From Candidatus Poribacteria bacterium (GTDB taxonomy: Bacteria; Poribacteria; WGA-4E; UBA9662), in assembly GCA_030748495.1 (NCBI GenBank), contig JASMLX010000059.1:1-38234 (forward strand): 38,234 bases of DNA, given 5' to 3'. The notes beneath the pieces were generated by a model, which had not been told where the DNA came from, searched no databases, and worked only from the letters and a program-made list of their open reading frames with translations. The translations under genes and the position numbers were made by a program. This document shows, piece by piece, positions 17,696-26,331 of the stretch. Position 1 is the stretch's first letter. Each line of letters opens with the position of its first letter.

Positions 17696-18020
17696 ATTAT
17701 CTCCGACTGAACGGATGTTAGCCGTGTGAAGTCAGCCAATGAAAGATCGGGAAGAGGTCTGCTGCCTCTCCTCGCAATTTAAGCAGATCGCAGAAGGTAG
17801 GAGTATTGAATCAACACTAAATGAAGGCTAAGCGAAAAACAATATCCGTTAAATCTGCTCGTCGATTATAGCGGAATTTATACTTTGGTTCAAGGTAATT
17901 TTGTCGACCATTTTGCAATCCTCTTCTACCCCTCTTCTGTGATTTTTGGAGTAACAGTTGTCAGCTATTGTGCTATGATTTATAATTGGTAGAGGCAACT
18001 AAAAGGATCCAACAAACTCG
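17696..18020. other. divergent intergenic region
   Basis: About 325 bases separate the divergent giant secreted protein gene and the metallophosphoesterase gene. It holds the plus-strand promoter described separately. No repeat or small gene was found. Confidence 0.6.
17958..17986 (+). promoter_or_regulatory. sigma70-type promoter for the metallophosphoesterase gene
   Basis: TTGTCA (17958-17963), a 17-base spacer and TATAAT (17981-17986) match the sigma70 consensus at 11 of 12 positions. Transcription would start near 17993, giving a leader of about 28 bases before the ATG at 18021. Confidence 0.7.
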
Positions 18021-18992
18021 ATGTTACTTCAGTTTAATTCAACCCAACAGTTTAAAATCGTTCAATTTACCGATATTCATTGGCATAACGGTGAGGAGGC
18101 TGACCGGCAATCTGCCGATTTAATAAAAATGGTGATCCGGATGGAGCAACCAGACTTGGCTATTTTAACAGGAGATATCCTATCCGGTGGTGGATGCCAA
18201 GACGCAGGGGAATCGATGCGACAAATCGCCTCCATCTTTGAAGACTATCAGCAGTTATGGGCATCGGTATTCGGCAACCACGATGATGAGGGAAATACTA
18301 CTCGACATCAGTTGATGCAAATCCAGGCGGAATATCAGATGTGCCTCTCACAAGCGGGACCGGATGAGATTACAGGGGTTGGCAATTACGTTTTACCAAT
18401 AGGAAAATCTCAGAAGCACCAAACGGTTCAGACAAACGAACCCGCTGCCCTGCTCTATTTCATTGATTCCGGTAGTTATGCACCAACTGAAATTGGTGGA
18501 TACGATTGGGTTCGTAGAGACCAGATCGAGTGGTATATTCGCCGATCAACTGAGTTTCGGCAGAAAATTGGTCATCCACTACCGGCCTTAGCCTTTTTCC
18601 ACATTCCGATTCCAGAGTACGATGAAGTTTGGGACTTTCACACCTGCTACGGTGTCAAGTACGAGGCGGTCTGTCCACCTCGTGTCAATACGGGTCTATT
18701 CGCTGCCATGCATGAAATGGAGGATGTAATGGGCACCTTTGTCGGTCACGACCATGTCAATGATTATTTTGGAGACCTGCACGGTATACGACTCTGTTAC
18801 GGGAGAGCAACCGGTTACAACACCTATGGCCGGGACGGATTTTTGCGTGGGGCACGCGTGATCCAGCTTAGAGAGGATAAACGTCAGTTCCAAACTTGGT
18901 TGCGATTATCGGATGGAAGTTTAGTGTCCGAACAGCCGGAACATCATCCGCTAGAGCGTCAACTGACAATTGATGCAGATCCGGCCAATTAA
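18021..18992 (+). CDS. calcineurin-like metallophosphoesterase
   Basis: 323 residues with all the metal-binding blocks of the family: FTDIHW (D18, H20), GD at 51-52, GNHDDE (N86, H87), H194 in FFHIPIPEY and GHDH (H243, H245). It resembles the Icc/purple-acid-phosphatase-like group (Dcr2-type) that hydrolyses phosphomono- or diesters with a dinuclear metal centre. No signal peptide is evident, so it is probably cytoplasmic. It is transcribed alone from a strong promoter and is followed by a dead insertion sequence on the other strand. The AAAGGA site lies about 14 bases upstream, rather far. The substrate is not predictable. Confidence 0.88.
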   Translation: MLLQFNSTQQFKIVQFTDIHWHNGEEADRQSADLIKMVIRMEQPDLAILTGDILSGGGCQDAGESMRQIASIFEDYQQLWASVFGNHDDEGNTTRHQLMQIQAEYQMCLSQAGPDEITGVGNYVLPIGKSQKHQTVQTNEPAALLYFIDSGSYAPTEIGGYDWVRRDQIEWYIRRSTEFRQKIGHPLPALAFFHIPIPEYDEVWDFHTCYGVKYEAVCPPRVNTGLFAAMHEMEDVMGTFVGHDHVNDYFGDLHGIRLCYGRATGYNTYGRDGFLRGARVIQLREDKRQFQTWLRLSDGSLVSEQPEHHPLERQLTIDADPAN

Positions 18993-19140
18993 GATATACT
19001 CTTAGGCAAGTTGACAAAAAGATATTATCAATACCTATTGCATAAGACCTGACAAATCCGCCGTAAAGGCAAAAGAGGCTATTTCAATCAATTGGTTCCA
19101 TCAGGAATTGAAATGACGTCACTTTCTTCCATTCCACTGC
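18993..19140. other. short intergenic spacer
   Basis: This separates the phosphoesterase stop from the IS5-type remnant. No terminator hairpin with a T-tract was seen. One end of the dead insertion sequence may lie here, but no inverted-repeat partner was identified. Confidence 0.3.
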
Positions 19141-19775
19141 CTATATCTGATCAAATCGCTGAGTTTCGATTAGCCGCCTCAATAGTGAATTATGAAGAAT
19201 GCCGTACCTTTGGCGTCGATATAAGGCTAAAGTGATATGAGACAAAAGTAGAGTGATTGCCGTAGAAGAGCAAGAGAAATTGAACAGGTATTTGGCTGAG
19301 GAGGTGAGATGTCCAGACGAGGCTGGGAGAGAAACCGGCAGGAATCTAATCGCCATCCGCCCATATTCTTTGAATCGTTTGCCGGCAGAAGAAAACAGAC
19401 GACAGTAATTGAGAGGCCGTTTGGCTATCGACCACATTGGTATCAGCGACCTGGCCTCGGAGTGAAATACCCAGTGTGTCCACGACGACATGCTCTTTTG
19501 TACCCTTCAACCTTTTGTATCGGCCCACACCACGACTCTCAGCCAGTGCGCTGTTTTTGACCGATTGACTATTAATCACTGTCGCACTGGCTTGAGCTCT
19601 CCTACTCTCTGCCTAAACTCAATTTAGTTGGTATCAGGTAGATGGATTAGGGGCCATCTTTCCTGCTGGTACTATTTGCCCATCATGGTAATAGGCATTT
19701 TGCCAAGGCGATAAATCCTTGGGCCGTATGCACCATTGACAACCATTGTGATTTTCAGCAACCGATGTAACCGGT
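19141..19775 (-). pseudogene. IS5-family (IS1031-like) transposase remnant
   Basis: On the minus strand the pieces appear in order. GCQWCIRPKDLSPWQNAYYH (about 19685-19744) is the N-terminal DUF4096-like motif of IS5/IS1031 transposases. Then comes VINSQSVKNS with GRYKRLKGTKEHVVVDTLGI (from about 19580), corresponding to the DDE core (usual IDSQSVK...GRKRHILVDTLG). The first catalytic Asp is replaced by Asn. Stops interrupt the N-terminal part, and the frame closes at 19346 in one phase while another phase remains open to 19141 without recognisable motifs. It is clearly non-functional. It ends a few bases from the stop of the propeller-like gene at 19781. Bounds are approximate. Confidence 0.8.
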
Positions 19776-19780
19776 CAGGT

Positions 19781-21061
19781 TCATGGATTAGTAATCTCAG
19801 GTTTAATTTTCATCAGACCAAAATTATGTTCTTTCATCGAACCCGCCGTATCCGAGTCGGTGAATATAATGTATCCTCCATCACTGGTCAGGTTGATGTA
19901 CTCACCCGCATTGTTCCCTTCAAGGTGGCCATAAAGGCCTTGCCAAAGCAGATTCCCATACTGGTCCACTCTGACCACGTAAGCCAACCAAAGGTCTGAT
20001 GCTCCCAAAGGATGGCCTGATGCAGTGTATCTGTATTCATCTCCGGTTCCACCGACCACTACATAGCCACCGTCGGGCATCTGCTTGACGCCATAGCTTT
20101 CGTCGTGAATATACTTAGCGTCGTATCCTCTGGGTTGACCGAAAGTTTTATGCCATTGTTCCTGCAGATCGGCACCGACCTTTAACAGCAGGAAGTCCCA
20201 GTTGGCCACACCATAAGAACGGGTATGGCCGGCAAAAATGTACCCGCCGTCCGTTGTGACCGCAAAATCAAAAACCTGGTCGTTGTTGGCTCCACCGTAA
20301 GTCCCACTGAATGTCTCATTTCCTTGATTGTCCGTCAATATCAAGCATACTTGCTGATGATATCGACCGTTTTCCTCCACCCAAATATTAGCCCCGATGG
20401 CAAAACCGCCGCTGATTTCCCCCACCCGCATACCATGCGGGGCAACAGTCAACTCTTTATCCCATTCTAAGTTACCGTTTGCATCTGTTTTGAGGATAAA
20501 GCCCTGTCCGTCATCGGAAATGAACTGATATCCCTTCTGTCCACTACCAACATATCCAGCGGCTACAATACTACCGTCACTAGTCAGACTAAGACCTCGA
20601 ATTGAACCGTTTCCTGTGGCGGGGTAAGTTTTTTGCCACACGGTGTCGCCCTTAGCATTAAATTTCACCAAGGTTCTCTCCTGTTGACCTTCTGAAACCA
20701 GTGCGCCAGCAACGATAAAGCCGTGTATCATGCCTGCCGAAGCATCCACTTCAGTCACAAAAGTGCCATATTCGTCCTGTCGGTTTTGACCCTTGACCTT
20801 TTGCCACTCCAGGTTTCCTTCAGCATCGGTCTTGACCACTAGCATATCAGAACCATTTCGGTCTTTTTCTGTCTGACCAACCATGATATAGCCGCCATCG
20901 CTGGTTTGCATACCGTAATGAACATGGTCTCCATCATCAGTACCATGTCCCTTATGCCACTCCATTACAGGTGCTTGAACGATCAAATCCTCCCCAGGTT
21001 CTGCCTTGATCCAACCTGGAATCCAAAGCCATAAGTTGAAGATAAATAGTAGTTTCTTCAT
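19781..21061 (-). CDS. secreted beta-propeller-like repeat protein
   Basis: 426 residues with a signal peptide (about 1-20, KKLLFIFNLWLWIPGWIKA). The rest consists of repeats built around a D-G-G-Y-I/V-x-x-G core: DGGYIMVGQT, DGSIVAAGYV, DGGYIFAGHT, DGGYVVVGGT and DGGYIIFTDS. These alternate with W-(Q/H)-K-(T/V) and KTDA.GNLEW strands. This pattern is common in extracellular propeller-like proteins ('T9SS sorting domain' or delta-60-like annotation), but here there is no C-terminal sorting domain; the gene ends shortly after the last repeat. Function is unknown; a binding or surface role is plausible. The ATG has a GGGGGA site about eleven bases upstream. The IS5-type remnant lies directly downstream. 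Confidence 0.75.
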   Translation of the reverse strand: MKKLLFIFNLWLWIPGWIKAEPGEDLIVQAPVMEWHKGHGTDDGDHVHYGMQTSDGGYIMVGQTEKDRNGSDMLVVKTDAEGNLEWQKVKGQNRQDEYGTFVTEVDASAGMIHGFIVAGALVSEGQQERTLVKFNAKGDTVWQKTYPATGNGSIRGLSLTSDGSIVAAGYVGSGQKGYQFISDDGQGFILKTDANGNLEWDKELTVAPHGMRVGEISGGFAIGANIWVEENGRYHQQVCLILTDNQGNETFSGTYGGANNDQVFDFAVTTDGGYIFAGHTRSYGVANWDFLLLKVGADLQEQWHKTFGQPRGYDAKYIHDESYGVKQMPDGGYVVVGGTGDEYRYTASGHPLGASDLWLAYVVRVDQYGNLLWQGLYGHLEGNNAGEYINLTSDGGYIIFTDSDTAGSMKEHNFGLMKIKPEITNP

Positions 21062-21260
21062 GATTTAGATGTCCCCCTGCTACCACGCAACCTATCGACA
21101 TCTTGCTAGGTTGAGTTTCCTATTCGTTAATCAGGATGAGATGCATTTTGGAAGTGTCTTTGGCATCAAAGTTCCGGGCTATCCTTTCGAAGGATTGGTT
21201 TTGGGCATTACACGATAAGGAAGCGATTAGTGTGAAAAAGTAAAGAACCAGAATTTAGCA

Positions 21261-22064
21261 TCAGTCGTAGGCTCCGCCTTTATGGTCACCCAGTAGCCGT
21301 CTTTGACGAGGGGTCGCTTGGGCCAGAACCGATTCATCGAATTGGAACCGATTGAGGTAAGGTGGAAACTTTTGGGTGATCATCCGTTGAGCGTAGTGCA
21401 CCTGTAGCAGATAACGAACCTCATCGCTGGTATTAGCGGTTCCGCGATGCCAGACCTCACTGCGAAAAACCACTACGTCTCCTGCGTTGCAAAGAATGCT
21501 CATCTCCTGTCCCCCTTGCCATTCGTTTTCATCGTCGGGCGAACGACCCGATCGATGGCTGCCCACCACAAAGTTGGTTGGACCCAATTCCTGATACATG
21601 TCGTTCAGATAGTAATGAACGGTAGTGATGAAGATCGGGATTTTGACGCGAGGATCAGTAGCAACGTCTTCGGGTAGGTTAATCGGCAACCAATCAGTAT
21701 GCAGCCTCTGGTTGAGACGACCAGGTCCTGTTAGCCAGGATTGCATACCGATCAGGTGGCAGTCAGCACCGTGTACCTGCTCCAAAACATCAATCATCGG
21801 TGGTTTGTCGAGATATTGCATAAAAATCGGATCGCGGTTGAACGAGTTATTGATAATTTTGTTCAGAAATCCGCTGCTATTTTGAGGCTTGTCGTGTCTG
21901 TCAAAGTTTCCATCAATCGCTTCGAGGCGATCCATTGTTGCCTTGAGTTTGGCAACTTCATTAGCGTTAATCATTGATGGGAAATATGCGTATCCATCTC
22001 TCTCTAAAGCCTCTACTTGACTTTCAAGATCCGTATAGGCAATGAGTGGTAATGCCTTGGCCAT
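21261..22064 (-). CDS. phytanoyl-CoA dioxygenase (PhyH) family protein
   Basis: 267 residues. It has the Fe(II)/2-oxoglutarate oxygenase facial triad: HTD at 122-124 and the distal His206 in EVWHRG, with Arg217 (EVRYLLQ) as the probable 2-oxoglutarate anchor. GPTNFVVGSH (161-170) is the typical PhyH turn. Such enzymes hydroxylate diverse small molecules; the substrate is not predictable. The start has a clear AGGAG site. It is the last of three minus-strand genes with a sulfatase and an oxidoreductase upstream (97-base gap), suggesting one catabolic unit. A second, distant PhyH paralogue lies at 35198. Confidence 0.9.
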   Translation of the reverse strand: MAKALPLIAYTDLESQVEALERDGYAYFPSMINANEVAKLKATMDRLEAIDGNFDRHDKPQNSSGFLNKIINNSFNRDPIFMQYLDKPPMIDVLEQVHGADCHLIGMQSWLTGPGRLNQRLHTDWLPINLPEDVATDPRVKIPIFITTVHYYLNDMYQELGPTNFVVGSHRSGRSPDDENEWQGGQEMSILCNAGDVVVFRSEVWHRGTANTSDEVRYLLQVHYAQRMITQKFPPYLNRFQFDESVLAQATPRQRRLLGDHKGGAYD

Positions 22065-22160
22065 TTTTATCTCCTTAAACTAAAAGGTCGGTTTCAGTCG
22101 TTAGAAAGTTCACAATTCTATTTAGTGTAGCAACCTCGTTTTTTGCAGATGCATTTAGTG

Positions 22161-23459
22161 TTAGTTGTGCGCCCCGAGAAACCGTTGTAGTTCTTCTACT
22201 AAATCTGGGTTCTCAGCCAATAGATTTTGGGACTCGGCAGGGTCGTCCTCCAAGTCAAAAAGCCAGGACTGATCTTCAAAGTTTTGGATCAGTTTATATC
22301 GACCATCGTAAACTAACCGCCAATCGCCGAGTCCGGAACGGACATACTGACGATGAGCTTCTGTTTGTCCACTCAAGACAGGCTTTAGCGACTGCCCCAC
22401 CATATCTGAGGGGCCCTGCAAATCCGCTACGTCCAAAAAGGTAGCAGTCAGGTCGATCAGGCTAACCAACGTATCGGTTACTAATCCTGCCCCAACCTCA
22501 GGGCCAGCCACCACTAGTGGCACTCCAATCGATGACTGATAGGGTAAAGATTTGCCCCATCGGTCGTGATCGCCTAACATTTCACCATGATCACTACTAA
22601 AGACTATTAATGTGTTCTCCAATTGCCCTCTGTCCTGAAGCAGATCGACATATACACCCAGCCAGCGATCGATGTTTTCCACCATGGCGGAATAGTTCTG
22701 TCGTACCTGGTTGTAATCTTCCGCTGAAAATCGGCTGGATAGGAGAGGTGATGGAAATTCGGTCTCGGCATAAGTAGCTTTCATTCGATGGGTTACATCC
22801 CACGGATCGTGTGGGCCAGTAAAGTTGATCTGCAAAAACCAGGGCTGGTCATCTGGACAACGGTCGAGGAGATCGATCCCGTTTTGGGCAATCCAGTTGT
22901 CACAATAAGCTTCTTCCGGCAAATCGGTGGCAAAGGTGGCAACCTTGTTACCTCGCCGTCGATACATATCGTCAAGATGGGTTTGAACCAAACTGTTTTG
23001 GTGCAGATAATTCATGTAGGGATCTTTTGGCTCTTCCGCGCCACTACGAACTGCGTCCCATTTACCTGCGTTGTCGATACCGTCGGAGAACCCCCAGGCG
23101 TCAATCGATCCTTTACCGTCTAAGCCCCAGGACGGCGTGGCTTTGTGCAGGTCGAACTTACCACATCCGAAGACGTTATAGCCAGCTTGACGAAATGATC
23201 GATAGACTGTCCATCCATCCAGTGGATAGTTAAAACCGTTACTTGGTACTCCACATTGGTCATATTCCATTCCTGACGCCAGGCAGGCCCGAGCAGGAGC
23301 ACAAACTGGTGACGGAGTAATCGCATTGTTAAATTGAACACCACGGTTAGCCAGTGCGTCTAAATGAGGTGTCCTGACGGGAATTTCCGGACGGGATTCA
23401 ATCCAGTCAAAGCGGTGCTGATCTGGGAAAAAGAAAAGAATGTTGGGGCTTTTTGTCAT
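22161..23459 (-). CDS. sulfatase (formylglycine-dependent, alkaline-phosphatase fold)
   Basis: 432 residues. The N-terminal metal site is FFFPDQHR (D13). The sulfatase signature PVCAPARACLASG holds Cys53 in C-x-P-x-R form, the Cys converted to formylglycine by the FGE/anaerobic maturase system. SSDHGEMLGDHDRWGKS (near 287-303) supplies further metal and substrate residues. It lacks a signal peptide, so it appears cytoplasmic or exported by another route. It would remove sulfate esters, probably from sugars given its neighbours. The start has a GGAGG site. It lies 29 bases after the Gfo/Idh/MocA gene and before PhyH. No maturase gene is visible in the window. Confidence 0.92.
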   Translation of the reverse strand: MTKSPNILFFFPDQHRFDWIESRPEIPVRTPHLDALANRGVQFNNAITPSPVCAPARACLASGMEYDQCGVPSNGFNYPLDGWTVYRSFRQAGYNVFGCGKFDLHKATPSWGLDGKGSIDAWGFSDGIDNAGKWDAVRSGAEEPKDPYMNYLHQNSLVQTHLDDMYRRRGNKVATFATDLPEEAYCDNWIAQNGIDLLDRCPDDQPWFLQINFTGPHDPWDVTHRMKATYAETEFPSPLLSSRFSAEDYNQVRQNYSAMVENIDRWLGVYVDLLQDRGQLENTLIVFSSDHGEMLGDHDRWGKSLPYQSSIGVPLVVAGPEVGAGLVTDTLVSLIDLTATFLDVADLQGPSDMVGQSLKPVLSGQTEAHRQYVRSGLGDWRLVYDGRYKLIQNFEDQSWLFDLEDDPAESQNLLAENPDLVEELQRFLGAHN

Positions 23460-23488
23460 TTGGCCTCCTGGTCTAATTTAGATCTGGG

Positions 23489-24547
23489 TTAGATGTTCTG
23501 GGGAACAGCAGTACTGATGAAATTGTCTGGTCTGACCAGTACTTGCAAATCTCGACTCTGCATCGGGAAATCGACTCGAACGTTACCTTGTCGTTCCGAC
23601 TCATGCAGGGCCAAGACCATCTCCAGTGCCGCTCGTCCGTCTTCACCTGTTGAAATGGTATCACGGTTGTGGTCGAGGGCTTCGATCAATTCTTCCACTG
23701 AAAGCGGAATTACACATCGACCCATACCGATAGTGTTGACTTGCTGATTAGCAGGAATAGATGGGAAATCAGCCATTTTCCCATCTACCCATAGCTGAAA
23801 TTGACAGGGACGGGTATTGGCAATCGTAATCCGCCCTTTGTTGCCGATAAGTTCGTAGAGAAATTGTGCCCCAGCCCCTGAAGAGCCATTAACCAAACAT
23901 TGCACATCATTTTCAAAATGGAAGTATCCACTGCCGCTCGGGTCTAATGAATCTGGGTCGACTAGGTGGCCAACCGCCCAGCGCACATCTCCGGCAAAAA
24001 AGCGGAGGAGATCAAAATAGTGCGTTCCGTTGTTGGCCAGGCCAGCACTGAAATGAAGGGTTATAGCGCGCAATGTGCCAATTCGCTCTTGCTGAAGGAT
24101 ATCTTTTACCTGTCGACACTGCCAATCCCAACGACGAGTGTGGTTAATACTCAAAACAACCTTATTTTGGCGACAGACATCGACCATTTCGTCCGCTTCT
24201 CTCAAAGTGGTTGCCATCGCTTTCTCGCAAAAAATAGCTTTGGCCCCCGAGGAAGCAGCAGCAATAACCATATCTCGATGCGGAATCGGATAGGTACAAA
24301 CACTGATAATATCAAGATCCTCATTTTGGATCATATCCTGCCAGTCGATATAAAGACTGGTTACCCCCCATCGTTTACCAAAGGCTTCTCGTCTTTGCGG
24401 GTTTGCATCTGCTGCCGCCACAATCTGCGTTCGATCACAATAATCGTAGCATCCTGCGTGTGTGTTCGGATTTCCACGACGGGATTCCTGTTCCAGTAAA
24501 CTGGCGATACGACCACAACCAATAATTCCTACACGGTAAACCGTCAT
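23489..24547 (-). CDS. Gfo/Idh/MocA family oxidoreductase
   Basis: 352 residues starting at the ATG at 24545-24547. An ATG 18 bases further upstream lies in the GAGGAGAAG sequence that is the ribosome site of the chosen start. The Rossmann motif VGIIGCGRIA is near the N-terminus, DIISVCTYPIPH follows, and the catalytic-Lys segment reads FCEKAMATTL (EKP changed to EKA). GTHYFDLLRFFAGDV is the C-terminal-domain motif with the conserved His and Asp. It is an NAD(P)-dependent sugar or polyol dehydrogenase of unknown substrate. It is the first gene of a probable operon with the sulfatase and PhyH, consistent with modification of a desulfated sugar. Confidence 0.9.
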   Translation of the reverse strand: MTVYRVGIIGCGRIASLLEQESRRGNPNTHAGCYDYCDRTQIVAAADANPQRREAFGKRWGVTSLYIDWQDMIQNEDLDIISVCTYPIPHRDMVIAAASSGAKAIFCEKAMATTLREADEMVDVCRQNKVVLSINHTRRWDWQCRQVKDILQQERIGTLRAITLHFSAGLANNGTHYFDLLRFFAGDVRWAVGHLVDPDSLDPSGSGYFHFENDVQCLVNGSSGAGAQFLYELIGNKGRITIANTRPCQFQLWVDGKMADFPSIPANQQVNTIGMGRCVIPLSVEELIEALDHNRDTISTGEDGRAALEMVLALHESERQGNVRVDFPMQSRDLQVLVRPDNFISTAVPQNI

Positions 24548-24725
24548 TGGTTTTCTTCTCCTCATCCTATCCCCATCCTAACAGAGATGGTGAGATCTGG
24601 CAAGTAGAAAATCAATACTACTTTCTGAACCAGAAGCAGTTTGTAAATTAAAATTAGATTATGTTACCCTAAAGCATAAAATTGATCTGGATTTGTTCAA
24701 TTACAGCCTTAAAGGAAAATGTAAG

Positions 24726-25217
24726 ATGAAAATTATGAAACTGAAATCCGTTGATCTGTCCAAGCGGTGGCTCACCGTTATGCTAATTGGATTTTTGTCT
24801 GTGCTCTCCGTTGCAATAGCCAACCCCAAGCGCATTAGCATTCAAGAGGTAAAAGCGTTGATAGACAAAAAAACCGACGCGGTGATCGTTGATGTGCGGG
24901 GGTATCGATCCTACCAGCAGAAGCATCTTCCAACGTCTATCTCTATACCGGTTGGAGAATTGGAAAATCGGCATCAAGAACTACCCAAGAACAAGCTAAT
25001 CATCTTTTATTGTAGCTGACCGGCGGAAAATTCAAGTGCCCGGGCGGCACAGATATTGGCGCAAGAAAAGTTTGGTTTCAACAGTGAACTCTTACAGGTT
25101 ATCAAAGGTGGTTTGATAGCTTGGGAAGAGGCTGGATTCCCGATGGAAACAAGTTTAGCAGTTAAGCCAAAAGCCAAAAGACTAACGCTGTGGGGACGGT
25201 TAAAACGCGGACACTAA
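24726..25217 (+). CDS. exported rhodanese-domain protein with an in-frame UGA (selenocysteine candidate or nonsense mutation)
   Basis: The frame starts at ATG 24726 (AAGGA nine bases upstream; an earlier in-frame ATG at 24693 has no such site). A signal peptide or anchor (about 15-32, WLTVMLIGFLSVLSVAIA) precedes a rhodanese domain: ISIQEVKALIDKK, AVIVDVRG and LIIFYCS, with the presumed catalytic Cys96. Codon 98 is TGA (25017-25019). The frame then stays open to 25217 with perfect rhodanese sequence (PAENSSARAAQIL, IKGGLIAWEEAGFP). In relatives the motif is Y-C-x-C-P, so UGA replaces a Cys. This fits Sec recoding, a TGC/TGT to TGA mutation, or a sequencing error. Rhodaneses transfer sulfane sulfur; with an export signal it would act in the envelope. 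Confidence 0.7.
25036..25050 (+). promoter_or_regulatory. small hairpin downstream of the UGA codon (possible SECIS-like element)
   Basis: GTGCC (25036-25040) pairs perfectly with GGCAC (25046-25050) around the loop CGGGC. The loop starts 21 bases after the UGA codon and has G at its second position, within the range described for bacterial SECIS elements. The five-base stem is short, and such hairpins arise by chance in GC-rich stretches. Confidence 0.3.
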
Positions 25218-25270
25218 AAGCAGACCACACAACGGAAATCCGCAGATGTAATGTATGAAAGGGGTGTAAG

Positions 25271-26155
25271 ATGGCTAAATTGGGCGTAATTATCGACGGC
25301 ATCAGCCGTAACTTAGAACACGCCTTGACGGTAATGAACGAATTCCAGTTGACCTATGCCGAACTGCAATACTTGACCATGCCGGATGGCACGGATAAAG
25401 AGGTTGGTGAAATGACAACGGCTGAGATTGATTGGATCCAGCGGTTGGTCAAGTCGTATCAGGTTAAGGTTTCCTGTCTTTCCCGCCATGTCTTTAGCGG
25501 GCTGCCGGTTGGGAAGATAACAACTGACCACCCGGTCTATCTTCAACAAATTGAGGACCTCAAAAAATGCATCCATATGGCCAAGGCACTCGATTGTTCA
25601 CTGGTGCGGATTATGAGTTTCCGCAAAGAGATGATCTTATTCGGTAGTCAGGGGGCTGAAGAGTGGATTGTGGCTAATGATGCCTGGGATCAGTTGCTCT
25701 TTTTGATGGACCAACCTGTCCGGATTGCTGAAGATGAAGGGATAACGCTGGTGGTCGAAACCGGTAACGGATCGATGATTACCTCAGCTTATCTGGCACG
25801 ACAATTGATTGACCAACTCGATACAAATCGGTTAAAAGTATTGTGGGATCCCTGTAACAGCCTATATTGCAATGAGAAGGCCTACCCAGACGGTTATCGA
25901 CACCTGCAGGACGGTCATCTAGGGCATATCCATCTAAAGGATGCTCGAATCGATATTGCTAAAGCAACAGTTCAGTTTGCACCGTTCAACACCGGTGACA
26001 TGGCCCAATACCTGCCAGATCTCGCACATGCTCTCAAGGATGATGATTATGCAGGAATCATTTCGTTAGAAAGCGTCTATCGACCAAGTACAACGTCCAG
26101 TTTTGAAGATGGATTTCGTGCCTCCATTGGAGCCTTTCAACAGTTGTTCGGGTAA
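25271..26155 (+). CDS. sugar phosphate isomerase/epimerase-like TIM-barrel protein
   Basis: 294 residues of the xylose-isomerase-like / AP-endonuclease-2 superfamily. The metal ligands expected for this fold are visible: Glu in VVETGNG (about 162), Asp in LWDPCN (about 191), His in HIHLKDA (about 219) and Glu in ISLESVY (about 266). The N-terminus starts straight into strand 1 (LGVIIDGI). Members isomerise or epimerise sugars and inosose derivatives and often work with Gfo/Idh/MocA dehydrogenases, which flank this region. GAAAGGGG precedes the ATG. It lies about 50 bases after the rhodanese gene on the same strand and is followed by an inverted repeat and a new promoter, so it probably ends a transcription unit. 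Confidence 0.85.
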   Translation: MAKLGVIIDGISRNLEHALTVMNEFQLTYAELQYLTMPDGTDKEVGEMTTAEIDWIQRLVKSYQVKVSCLSRHVFSGLPVGKITTDHPVYLQQIEDLKKCIHMAKALDCSLVRIMSFRKEMILFGSQGAEEWIVANDAWDQLLFLMDQPVRIAEDEGITLVVETGNGSMITSAYLARQLIDQLDTNRLKVLWDPCNSLYCNEKAYPDGYRHLQDGHLGHIHLKDARIDIAKATVQFAPFNTGDMAQYLPDLAHALKDDDYAGIISLESVYRPSTTSSFEDGFRASIGAFQQLFG

Positions 26156-26168
26156 ATTCCATCTATAC

Positions 26169-26195
26169 ATTGATATCAGCATTTCAGATATCAAT
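26169..26195. promoter_or_regulatory. inverted repeat (operator or terminator) at the M42 promoter
   Basis: ATTGATATC (26169-26177) and GATATCAAT (26187-26195) form a perfect 9 bp inverted repeat with a nine-base spacer. It ends on the first base of the -35 box of the next promoter, so it could bind a repressor. It lies 13 bases after the isomerase stop, so it could also be a terminator, but there is no T-tract. Confidence 0.45.
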
Positions 26196-26223
26196 TGACA
26201 AATTAAATACTATCTAGCATAAT
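26195..26223 (+). promoter_or_regulatory. sigma70-type promoter for the M42-pepF genes
   Basis: TTGACA (26195-26200) is a perfect -35 box; after 17 bases comes CATAAT (26218-26223), five of six matches to the -10. The start would be near 26230, leaving about a 100-base leader before the ATG at 26332. Confidence 0.7.
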
Positions 26224-26331
26224 AGATTGGGTTAGAAAAGTAGCAGTCTTGGAAGGCTAATGTGTTATTAAAGTTGCTTTATGGCAGAAATTTCTGCTCC
26301 ATAGAATCAAAAGCGTAGAGTAGGAAAATCA

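Noticed and set aside
23966..24499. A 177-codon plus-strand frame
   Set aside because: It lies wholly antisense to a well-supported Gfo/Idh/MocA gene and has no family resemblance.
24693..24725. Earlier in-frame ATG for the rhodanese gene
   Set aside because: It lacks a ribosome site and would put eleven polar residues before the start; ATG at 24726 has AAGGA at the right distance.
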